A stretch of DNA of 32,038 nucleotides from Budvicia aquatica DSM 5075 = ATCC 35567 (GTDB taxonomy: Bacteria; Pseudomonadota; Gammaproteobacteria; Enterobacterales; Enterobacteriaceae): contig NZ_KE386592.1 of NCBI RefSeq assembly GCF_000427805.1, positions 1 to 32,038 of the forward strand. The letters are read 5' to 3'. The position numbers and the translations under genes were made by a program. How positions within the stretch are numbered: position 1 is the stretch's first letter; every line of letters starts with the position of its first letter. The notes below the pieces were generated by a model. It saw nothing but the letters and a program-made list of their open reading frames with translations, did not search any database and was not told the DNA's origin. This document shows positions 18,684 through 25,766 of the stretch, one piece after another.

Positions 18684-18714
18684 ACCTTAAATGTTTGAGT
18701 GCACTCTAAGTCAA
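18684..18714 (-). promoter_or_regulatory. MerR-type promoter with 19 bp spacer and operator dyad
   Basis: Read on the minus strand, -35 TTGACT (18714-18709) and -10 TAAGGT (18689-18684) are 19 bases apart, the overlong spacing characteristic of promoters activated by MerR proteins through DNA twisting. The spacer contains the perfect palindrome GAGTGCACTC, the expected dimer-binding site. It lies directly upstream of the MerR gene, implying autoregulation of the operon. Confidence 0.85.
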
Positions 18715-18795
18715 GGGGAAAATGATCAAGGTGATTCGCTAAAGGAGATAATGGCCGCCGGGGAGATATGACGGCCTGTACATGGTGCCTCTGAC

Positions 18796-19287
18796 TTAGT
18801 AGATACTGACTACAATATGTCGATCGCCGTCCAGGGTATTTTTATAAAAGCTAATCAGCTGCTGTAACGCCTGTTCTAATTCAATAAACAGTGATTCTTT
18901 ATCCTGTGGACGCCAGATGTCCGGATAGATCTCTGCTTGAGTAAGCCGGGCCGGGTCGAACGCTTCACGTAATTTTTCAACCTTCACTGCCTTGAGGGCC
19001 GAGATAATCTCATCTAACTCGTTATTGCCGATGGCGGCAATAAAATTATCTTCATCCATAACGTGGATACCCACAATGGCATCGCTTAACGGATTTTCTT
19101 CAAGTGGCGTGCTGGCAGAGATTCCTGTCAGTACGAAATGCAGTCCGTCCCACATCTTTCCGATATCCAGCGTATTATTTTTTTCCTGAAGCTCTTCAAG
19201 CGCATCGACCAGCGCTTGTCCTTCGAGGTCGATAAGGCTATTTAGCTGCTGTTCTTCAATCGCCATGTAGCAGGCATGCATTCCCAT
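18796..19287 (-). CDS. DUF1877 (YfbM-like) family protein
   Basis: A 163-residue soluble protein starting MGMHACYMAIEEQQL, similar in layout to E. coli YfbM (MGM..., LDIDKRWDFLHFGLTG). The shared block is LDIGKMWDGLHFVLTGISAST followed by NPLSDAIVGIH, then ELDEIISALKAV, ARLTQAEIYPDIW and a C-terminal helix LEQALQQLISFYKNTL. No signal peptide or membrane segment. The family's function is not known. It is transcribed alone, with an ERIC element upstream, in an accessory patch between dusA and qorA. Confidence 0.85.
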   Translation of the reverse strand: MGMHACYMAIEEQQLNSLIDLEGQALVDALEELQEKNNTLDIGKMWDGLHFVLTGISASTPLEENPLSDAIVGIHVMDEDNFIAAIGNNELDEIISALKAVKVEKLREAFDPARLTQAEIYPDIWRPQDKESLFIELEQALQQLISFYKNTLDGDRHIVVSIY

Positions 19288-19330
19288 AATCGGTAATATC
19301 CAGTTAAAGTTATTTAAGTAAGTTGTTAGC

Positions 19331-19457
19331 CATGCTCGTCATATTTTAAGCCGCTTGGGTGTTGGCTGCGCTTGTTCGCCTCAGTCACATAGTGGCCTAT
19401 GCTTCTGGTGACCCACTCCCTTGCCGCCTTCAAGCAACTCGAATTATTTAGGGTATA
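19331..19457. repeat. ERIC element (complete, diverged)
   Basis: About 127 bp matching the enterobacterial repetitive intergenic consensus: CGTCAT near the left end, GTTGGCTGCGCTTGTTCGCC, CAGTCAC, CCACTCCCTTGCCGCCTT, and GCAACTCGAATTATTTAGGG ending in GGGTATA. The central palindrome reads CATAG-TGGC-CTATG, differing from the usual TTAC/GTAA arms on both sides so that pairing is kept. The left terminal bases are degenerate (CATGCT for TATACC). It lies between the DUF1877 gene and the qorA terminator. Confidence 0.92.
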
Positions 19458-19465
19458 GACCCCAT

Positions 19466-19501
19466 AATAAACAAGCGCCGGCGTTTTATCACCTCCGGCG
19501 C
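19466..19501 (-). terminator. Intrinsic terminator of qorA
   Basis: On the minus strand GCGCCGG (19501-19495) pairs with CCGGCGC (19481-19475) around a 13-base loop, followed by TTGTTTATT. It begins eight bases beyond the qorA stop codon. Confidence 0.82.
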
Positions 19502-19508
19502 GGTTTTA

Positions 19509-20492
19509 TTAAGGAAGTAGCAGGCTAGAACCCGACGTTGCGCGGCTCTCTAATGCTATATGTGCCTGAACGGCATCTTTAAGCGGGAATTTTTGTTCAG
19601 CAGAAACATTGGCATTGATTGCGCCACTGGCTATCATCGAAAACAGCTCATTGGAGGCATGCTGGAGTAATTGCTTGGTGGTAATGTAGTGGCCCAGAGA
19701 AGGGCGCGTGACAAATAACCCGCCTTTTTGATTGAGAATGCCTAAATCAACGCCGGTAACCGGACCTGAGGAGTTGCCAAAAGTAACCATCAGCCCGAGG
19801 GGCTTAATGCAGTCCAGCGAGTCCAGCCATGTAGCTTTGCCGACGGAATCATAAACCACATTAACTTTCTCGCCGTTGGTTAATTCTTTTACCCGTTGGG
19901 CAATATTCTCTTCCCGATAATTAATCGTTGCCCAGGCTCCGTCTCGCATAGCCTGAGCGGCTTTTTCTGGTGAACCCACGGTACCTATTAGCTTAACGCC
20001 TAACGCTTTAGCCCACTGACAGGCGATTCTGCCCACTCCGCCTGCTGCGGCATGAAACAGGATAATCTCCCCCGGTTTGACCTTATAAGTCAGGTGAAAC
20101 AGGTAATAAACCGTTAACCCTTTGAGGAATGAGGCAGCGGCTTGTTCATAGGAGATAGCATCGGGCAGTTTGGCCACTTTATCGGCGGGTACACAGTGTA
20201 GCTCGCTATAAGCACCTAAGGCGGATTGGGCATATACCACCCGATCGCCAACGTTAATATGTGTCACTCCGGCACCCACTTTTTCCACCACCCCGGCGGC
20301 TTCAGTACCTAGCCCTGACGGCAGATGCGGCGGTGGATATAAACCGCTACGAACATAAGTATCAATATAGTTAATACCGATAGCCCTATTAGAAACCAGA
20401 ACTTCGTTTGGCGCAGGTTCTTTGGGGGTAAAATCGACATACTGCAGTACTTCGGGCCCGCCATGGGCAGAAAACTCAATACGCTTAGCCAT
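19509..20492 (-). CDS. qorA: NADPH:quinone oxidoreductase
   Basis: A zinc-independent medium-chain dehydrogenase (zeta-crystallin type), 327 residues, same length as E. coli QorA. Marks: MAKRIEFSAHGGPEVL, NRAIGINYIDTYVRSGLYP, GTEAAGVVEKVG, and the NADPH-binding AAAGGVGRIACQWAKALG near residue 148, followed by VGSPEKAAQA. No zinc-binding cysteines. It reduces quinones one electron at a time. It sits divergently next to dnaB, the same neighbourhood as in E. coli, with its own terminator downstream. Confidence 0.95.
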   Translation of the reverse strand: MAKRIEFSAHGGPEVLQYVDFTPKEPAPNEVLVSNRAIGINYIDTYVRSGLYPPPHLPSGLGTEAAGVVEKVGAGVTHINVGDRVVYAQSALGAYSELHCVPADKVAKLPDAISYEQAAASFLKGLTVYYLFHLTYKVKPGEIILFHAAAGGVGRIACQWAKALGVKLIGTVGSPEKAAQAMRDGAWATINYREENIAQRVKELTNGEKVNVVYDSVGKATWLDSLDCIKPLGLMVTFGNSSGPVTGVDLGILNQKGGLFVTRPSLGHYITTKQLLQHASNELFSMIASGAINANVSAEQKFPLKDAVQAHIALESRATSGSSLLLP

Positions 20493-20564
20493 TATTTTTT
20501 CTCCGGGGGTGAGGTATTTTTTATCTAATATGATTTAAATTTAGCATAGCAGCGACGTTGATCG

Positions 20565-20593
20565 TTGGGTAGGTGGCTATCATCGCGTATACT
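20565..20593 (+). promoter_or_regulatory. Probable dnaB promoter
   Basis: TTGGGT (20565-20570) and TATACT (20588-20593) are 17 bases apart, predicting a transcription start near 20600, 40 bp before the dnaB ATG. No better -35/-10 pair is seen in the interval. Confidence 0.5.
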
Positions 20594-20639
20594 GCATCAT
20601 TGTTAATTTTTAATCGCAATTTGGATAGCTAACAATCCC

Positions 20640-22064
20640 ATGTCTGGCAAAACACCTTTTACCAATAAGCAAAAATACCGTTCCGAACAACGGCCTATCG
20701 ACCGTCAAATGGAAGGGCTGAAAATGCCACCTCATTCCCTTGAGGCTGAACAGTCTGTGCTCGGCGGCTTAATGCTGGATAACGAACGGTGGGATAATGT
20801 TTCAGAGCGTGTTGCGGCCAATGATTTTTATAGTCGCCCTCATCGGACAGTGTTTGCCGAAATGCAGCGTCTGCTGGAACAAAACAAACCGATCGATCTG
20901 ATTACCCTATCAGAATCACTGGAGCAAAAAGGTGAACTGGATCAGGTCGGTGGTTTTGCTTACCTTGCTGAACTATCAAAAAACACGCCAAGTGCGGCGA
21001 ACATTGGTGCTTATGCCGACATTGTACGCGAACGTGCCGTTGTTCGTGAGATGATTTCAGTGGCGAATGAGATTGCCGATGCCGGTTATGATCCTCAGGG
21101 GCGTACCAGTGAAGATTTATTAGATTTAGCCGAGTCTCGGGTTTTCCAGATTGCGGAAAGCCGGGCCAATAAAGATGAAGGCCCGAAAAGTATTGACCGT
21201 ATTCTTGAAGATACGGTGTCCAGAATCGAACAGCTGTATCAAAGCCCGCACGATGGTGTGACCGGTGTTTCCAGCGGTTTTGTTGACCTCGACAAAAAGA
21301 CCGCCGGGTTCCAGAAGTCAGATCTGATTATTGTCGCGGCCCGACCGTCAATGGGTAAAACCACTTTTGCCATGAACCTGTGTGAAAACGCAGCCATGAT
21401 GCAGGATAAGCCGGTATTAATTTTCAGCCTGGAGATGCCCGGCGAACAGATTATGATGCGTATCCTCGCTTCTCTTTCCCGCGTTGACCAGACCAAAATC
21501 CGTACCGGTCAGTTGGACGATGAAGACTGGGCTAGGATCTCTAGCACCATGGGGATCCTGCTTGAAAAGCGCAATATGTATATTGATGACTCCTCCGGCC
21601 TGACGCCAACGGAAGTACGCTCGCGCGCCCGCCGGATTTTCCGCGAGCACGGCGGCCTTAGCCTGATTATGATCGACTACCTTCAGCTGATGCGCGTACC
21701 TTCTCTGTCCGATAACCGAACGCTGGAAATTGCTGAAATTTCCCGATCGTTAAAAGCACTGGCAAAAGAGCTTCAGGTACCGGTTATTGCCCTGTCTCAG
21801 CTTAACCGTAGCTTGGAGCAACGTGCCGATAAGCGCCCGGTTAACTCCGACTTACGTGAATCGGGTTCTATCGAGCAGGATGCTGACTTAATCATGTTTA
21901 TCTATCGTGATGAAGTGTATAACGAAAACAGTGAAGAGAAAGGTATTGCTCAAATCATTCTGGGTAAACAGCGTAACGGCCCAATCGGCTCCGTGCGGTT
22001 AACTTTCCAAGGCCAATGGTCACGGTTTGATAACTACGGCGGCCCGCAATATGACGATGAATAA
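20640..22064 (+). CDS. dnaB: Replicative DNA helicase
   Basis: Hexameric 5'-3' helicase that unwinds DNA at the replication fork and recruits primase. It has 474 residues (E. coli 471). The N-terminal domain begins at about PPHSLEAEQSVLGGLMLD (30-47); the RecA-like C-terminal domain has Walker A ARPSMGKTT (234-242), IFSLEM, Walker B LIMIDY (342-347) with QLM following, and the ALSQLNRSLEQR/RPVNSDLRESGSIEQDADLIMFIYR block with the arginine finger region. No intein interrupts it. The 11-residue N-terminal tail before the helical domain is basic. Divergent from qorA. Confidence 0.98.
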   Translation: MSGKTPFTNKQKYRSEQRPIDRQMEGLKMPPHSLEAEQSVLGGLMLDNERWDNVSERVAANDFYSRPHRTVFAEMQRLLEQNKPIDLITLSESLEQKGELDQVGGFAYLAELSKNTPSAANIGAYADIVRERAVVREMISVANEIADAGYDPQGRTSEDLLDLAESRVFQIAESRANKDEGPKSIDRILEDTVSRIEQLYQSPHDGVTGVSSGFVDLDKKTAGFQKSDLIIVAARPSMGKTTFAMNLCENAAMMQDKPVLIFSLEMPGEQIMMRILASLSRVDQTKIRTGQLDDEDWARISSTMGILLEKRNMYIDDSSGLTPTEVRSRARRIFREHGGLSLIMIDYLQLMRVPSLSDNRTLEIAEISRSLKALAKELQVPVIALSQLNRSLEQRADKRPVNSDLRESGSIEQDADLIMFIYRDEVYNENSEEKGIAQIILGKQRNGPIGSVRLTFQGQWSRFDNYGGPQYDDE

Positions 22065-22084
22065 TATTTTTTAAATCGGCAGCG

Positions 22085-22112
22085 GTCGGGTATAAAAAAT
22101 TAAATGCCCGAC
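22085..22112 (+). terminator. Possible weak terminator after dnaB
   Basis: GTCGGG pairs with CCCGAC around a 16-base AT-rich loop, 20 bp past the dnaB stop. No U-tract follows, so it may act as a pause or processing hairpin instead. Confidence 0.3.
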
Positions 22113-22245
22113 GGTCCGCTTTATGGCGTCACTATTTCATACAGACTTCACAATCATATTATAAAAACAAAAGACCAATCCGTGGATACTGTCTGATTTC
22201 CAACGACTATCCACGCGGCAATAATGTATTAACCAAGGAATAAAG

Positions 22246-23343
22246 ATGATCTCGGCAACGGCTGTAATCGATCGCAGCGCCCTCAAGCATAACCTGAATA
22301 GAATTCGTGAAATGGCACCGAAAAGCCGCATTATCACGGTGGTTAAAGCCAATGGTTACGGGCATGGTCTATTAGATGTTGCACACGCATTACCTGATTC
22401 AGACTGTTTTGGCGTCGCGCGTATTGAAGAGGCGCTGATGCTGCGCTCCGGCGGCGTAGTAAAACCCATCCTGCTGCTGGAAGGTTTTTTCTGTGCGGAA
22501 GATTTACCGCTGCTGGCGGTAAATAATATTGAAACTGTTGTACACAATATCGAACAGCTTGAGGCGTTAGAGCAAACTGAGCTCGACCGCCCTGTACACG
22601 TTTGGATGAAGCTGGATTCCGGCATGCACCGTTTAGGCGTTCGCCCTGAGCAGGCCGATGATTTTCACCGGCGCTTAAGTGCCTGTGAAAATGTAGTTCA
22701 GCCGGTTAATTTGATGAGTCATTTCAGCCGCAGTGATGAGCCTGAGGTAGATACCACCCGTAAGCAAATTGACTGCTTTAATGCTTTTGTTGACGGTAAG
22801 CCCGGCCTACAGTCGTTGGCCGCATCCGGTGGTATTTTGCTATGGCCTGAAGCCCATCGTGACTGGATTCGTCCGGGAATTATTATGTATGGCGTTTCTC
22901 CTTTAGCGGATTCTTATGCTGATACCTTTGGTCTGAAAGCCGCCATGACGCTAAAAGCCAGCCTGATAGCGGTTCGTGAGCACAAGGCCGGTGAAGCCGT
23001 TGGCTACGGCGGAACTTGGGTCAGTGAGCGTGATACCCGTTTGGGCGTGGTAGCCATTGGCTATGGTGATGGTTATCCGCGTAGCGCGCCTTCAGGAACG
23101 CCGGTTCGGGTTAACGGGCGTGAGGTACCGCTGGTTGGTCGGGTTTCGATGGACATGATCTCAGTTGATTTAGGTCCGGATGCTACTGACAAAGTCGGTG
23201 ATGAAGTGGTTATCTGGGGGCCGGAACTTCCCGTTGAAACTATCGCAGCCTATACCGGAATTATTGCCTATGAGCTGATCACTAAGCTGACGGCCAGAGT
23301 TTCAACTAAATATATTGATAATCCATCAGGCACTCATTGGTAG
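22246..23343 (+). CDS. alr: Alanine racemase
   Basis: Pyridoxal-phosphate enzyme that interconverts L- and D-alanine, giving D-alanine for peptidoglycan. The 365 residues include both catalytic bases: Lys34, which holds the cofactor ([10 protein letters not shown]), and Tyr254 (VGYGGTW). Further marks are [27 protein letters not shown] and IGYGDGYPR. The ATG follows AAGGAATAAAG. In E. coli alr also follows dnaB; there tyrB and aphA come next, but here the next gene is a convergent transporter beyond a strong terminator. Confidence 0.97.
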   Translation: MISATAVIDRSALKHNLNRIREMAPKSRIITVVKANGYGHGLLDVAHALPDSDCFGVARIEEALMLRSGGVVKPILLLEGFFCAEDLPLLAVNNIETVVHNIEQLEALEQTELDRPVHVWMKLDSGMHRLGVRPEQADDFHRRLSACENVVQPVNLMSHFSRSDEPEVDTTRKQIDCFNAFVDGKPGLQSLAASGGILLWPEAHRDWIRPGIIMYGVSPLADSYADTFGLKAAMTLKASLIAVREHKAGEAVGYGGTWVSERDTRLGVVAIGYGDGYPRSAPSGTPVRVNGREVPLVGRVSMDMISVDLGPDATDKVGDEVVIWGPELPVETIAAYTGIIAYELITKLTARVSTKYIDNPSGTHW

Positions 23344-23362
23344 AATAACAGCAGATAAAATT

Positions 23363-23402
23363 AATCCCGCTCCGGAGTTGACCTACGGAGCGGGATTTTT
23401 TT
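23363..23402. terminator. Terminator between alr and the convergent symporter gene
   Basis: AATCCCGCTCC (23363-23373) pairs perfectly with GGAGCGGGATT (23387-23397) around a 13-base loop and runs into seven or more T. Very strong on the plus strand; also 32 bp past the minus-strand symporter stop. Confidence 0.92.
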
Positions 23403-23434
23403 AACCCGCGTTCTGTTTTAATGTCTTCTTTTTA

Positions 23435-24751
23435 TTACTCTTCTTCTGCTTCCAGCTTAGCGCGCAGCGTCGGATCGTATTGGCGGTTAATTTTAGCCAC
23501 GGCAATCGTCGCCACCGTGTTACCAATGATATTCGTCACGGCCAGTGCCATCGACATAAAGCGGTAAACGCCAAACATAACGGCTACGCCTTCAAGCGGC
23601 AGCAATCCGGTGGTGGTGATGGTGGCAGCAAAGACCACAAACGCCCCGCCAGATACGGTTGCAGCACCCTTTGAGGTTAACAGCATAATAAGCAGGATAC
23701 CGAACAGCTGCTCAAGGCTCAGCGGGATTCCATAAGCGTTAGCTAAGAAGATCACACCCATTGACATATAAATTGAGGTGCCATCCAGATTAAACGCATA
23801 GCCGGTAGGCAAAACCAGCCCGACGGTTTGTTTAGAAACGCCGTATTTAGGCAGCTTTTCCAACAGTCTTGGCAGTACGCTCTCTGAGGATGCGGTACCA
23901 AACGTGATATACAGCTCTTCTTTAATAAACTTAATGATATCAAACAGGTTAAGTTTAAAGATGGCGCATACGGTACCTAATACAATAACGATAAACAGGA
24001 TTAGCGTGGCATAGAAAGCGAGCACTAAATAGGCCAGCTTAATCAGCATATCGACACCATTACTGCCTACCGCATAGGCAATGGCACCAAAGGTACCGAT
24101 AGGTGCCAGTAGCATGATGACGTGGATAAACTTAAAGAATGCCTTGGCGACAAAGTTCAGCGCCTTTTCAACAACCAGACGCTCTTTTTCTTTCAGTAAC
24201 AGAATACCGAAGCCAAACATCAGGGCCAGAACCAGCACCTGTAGCAGGTTATTGGATGAGAAAGCACCGACAAAGCTATCGGGGAAAATCTCAAGGAAGA
24301 AATGACCAAAAGACTGCGGAGCGGCGTGAGATGCCTGAATTAACGACTCTGCCTGAGAATTGACATTGCCTTCGACTAGCACCGTGCCACTGCCGACGCT
24401 AAATAATTCGCCCATGCCAAAGCCAAAAAGAATGGCAATAGTAGACACAATTTCGAAGTAAATAATCGCCGTTAGTCCAACCCGGCCTACCTGTTTAATA
24501 TCACCCGCAGCGCCGATGCCTAAAGCAACGGTCAGAAAGATAAGGGGGGCTACGGCACTCTTGATTAACCGCAGGAAGATATCACCAAGAATTTTCAAAC
24601 TGGTAGCAAATTCGGGCCAGATAAAGCCAACCAAAATACCAAGAACCATACTAACGGCAATTTGAAACCCCAGACCTTTCCAGAGCGCTTTTTTAGGAGG
24701 ATTGGATAATACCGTCGGATTCTGCTCCAGAGTTTGAGTGTGATTTGTCAT
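23435..24751 (-). CDS. Dicarboxylate/amino acid:cation symporter (DAACS) family
   Basis: A 438-residue inner-membrane symporter of the GltP/DctA/GltPh family with eight membrane helices and two re-entrant hairpins. Signatures: IYFEIVSTIA near 97, TASSESVLPR (HP1, 286-295), TGYAFNLDGTSIY (TM7, 316-328) and SKGAATVSG (HP2, 360-368). In TM8 the segment GVYRFMSMALAVTNIIGN (394-411) has Leu403 where GltPh Arg397 and the matching DctA Arg lie, and Tyr396 for the usual Asp, so an acidic substrate is doubtful and a neutral one is possible. The ATG at 24751 is preferred over an in-frame TTG at 24790. It replaces tyrB-aphA of E. coli at this position. Confidence 0.9.
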   Translation of the reverse strand: MTNHTQTLEQNPTVLSNPPKKALWKGLGFQIAVSMVLGILVGFIWPEFATSLKILGDIFLRLIKSAVAPLIFLTVALGIGAAGDIKQVGRVGLTAIIYFEIVSTIAILFGFGMGELFSVGSGTVLVEGNVNSQAESLIQASHAAPQSFGHFFLEIFPDSFVGAFSSNNLLQVLVLALMFGFGILLLKEKERLVVEKALNFVAKAFFKFIHVIMLLAPIGTFGAIAYAVGSNGVDMLIKLAYLVLAFYATLILFIVIVLGTVCAIFKLNLFDIIKFIKEELYITFGTASSESVLPRLLEKLPKYGVSKQTVGLVLPTGYAFNLDGTSIYMSMGVIFLANAYGIPLSLEQLFGILLIMLLTSKGAATVSGGAFVVFAATITTTGLLPLEGVAVMFGVYRFMSMALAVTNIIGNTVATIAVAKINRQYDPTLRAKLEAEEE

Positions 24752-25344
24752 ATAAGAATGCCTTAACTGTCTGTCTTGTAGGAAGATCAAAAAATAAGAA
24801 TATGAAAAACGAGAGGGACGTTACTTCAGCTTGAGGTTAGCCGGAGCAGATGGCCTGCAGGTTGTTATGTTTCGAGGTGAAAACATAAATGTTAATTCTT
24901 ATGGTTTAAAGTTAAACGTTATAATGTTGTTATAGAACTTTGTTACTGCATTAGCAATGGAACAGGGATAGGTTTTATGATCGCGCTGGCAAAATAAAGA
25001 CATCGTTTAAAAAAAGCATTTTTAAGCCATGTTTTATTTCGCTTACTTTGTTATATACAAATACATCCCTATGCCAAACTGAGTAAAACTGAAATTAATC
25101 ACTATCAGGAACGTAATATATAGTATATATGGTATATAACGATGTTCAGGCTGAATTACATAGATGATTCCAGATACTGCAGGTCATCGATACTAGCGAA
25201 TTTTCTCAATTTTTTATTTGATCTAAATAGTGTATAACCCAAATTAGTTGCACATATTTGAATTTAATTTTGGCTAATTAAGCGTTGTTAATTAAATACA
25301 TAAAGTAAGATAAATTTATTTAAATAATGAAAAGGGACGCCATC
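24752..25344. other. 593 bp AT-rich non-coding region
   Basis: No convincing gene on either strand. It must carry the symporter promoter on the minus strand. Visible elements are the inverted repeats ATGTTT-N8-AAACAT (about 24868-24887) and GTTTAAAGTTAAAC (24904-24917), both close enough to the symporter start to be operator candidates, and a run of TATAT-type repeats near 25119-25139. These are short and the base composition is biased, so they are weak evidence. Confidence 0.5.
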
Positions 25345-25701
25345 GTGAAGCATGAGACGTTAATTGAATATGGTTTAACCAAGTTGGGCTCGGTGCATGA
25401 CTATGAAGCCGCATGGGAAGCTGACAGGCTTAAAGTCGCCGGTAAAATGTTTGCTTTGTTAGGTGATATTGATGGCCGTCCGATTATTACGCTTAAGTGC
25501 CCGCCAGCACTGGCAGAGCAGCTTCGGGATGCCAACCCAGAGGTGATTCCCGGGTATTATATGAATAAAGCCCACTGGAATACGCTGTTCCTTGATGGCC
25601 TTCTGGATAAAGCCTTTGTACATGAGATGATTGATATTTCGTATCAGGAAGTATTAAAGACGTTACCCAAGAAAGTGCAACTGACCCTCAGTGCTCCTTA
25701 G
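25345..25701 (+). CDS. yjbR: MmcQ/YjbR family protein
   Basis: A 118-residue small protein, exactly the length of E. coli YjbR, with the family fold (double-wing DNA-binding-like, CyaY-like). Marks are KVAGKMFALLGDIDGRPIITLKCPP and the conserved PGYYMNKAHWNTLFLDG, then a C-terminal SYQEVLKTLPKK. Its molecular role is not established. The start is taken as GTG at 25345 because AAAGGGA lies eight bases before it and the length then equals the E. coli protein; an ATG at 25327 is in frame but lacks a ribosome-binding site. It neighbours uvrA as in E. coli, here convergently. Confidence 0.88.
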   Translation: MKHETLIEYGLTKLGSVHDYEAAWEADRLKVAGKMFALLGDIDGRPIITLKCPPALAEQLRDANPEVIPGYYMNKAHWNTLFLDGLLDKAFVHEMIDISYQEVLKTLPKKVQLTLSAP

Positions 25702-25728
25702 ATAACGCGTGTGATGCTAAATATTAAG

Positions 25729-25761
25729 CGGGATAAAGCTTATAGGGTTTATCCCGTTTTA
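25729..25761. terminator. Bidirectional terminator between yjbR and uvrA
   Basis: CGGGATAAA (25729-25737) pairs with TTTATCCCG (25748-25756) around a 10-base loop, followed by TTTTATT on the plus strand. Its distance suits both convergent genes (stops at 25701 and 25767). Confidence 0.82.
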
Positions 25762-25766
25762 TTGGT

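Noticed and set aside
24868-24936. A 22-codon plus-strand frame beginning ATG TTT CGA in the AT-rich gap
   Set aside because: No ribosome-binding site, AT-rich composition and no repeat of attenuator codons; it overlaps a probable regulatory palindrome.
24978-24998. A six-codon frame (MIALAK) after a GGGATAGG sequence
   Set aside because: Too short to judge, and no downstream gene follows on the plus strand for several hundred bases that it could control.
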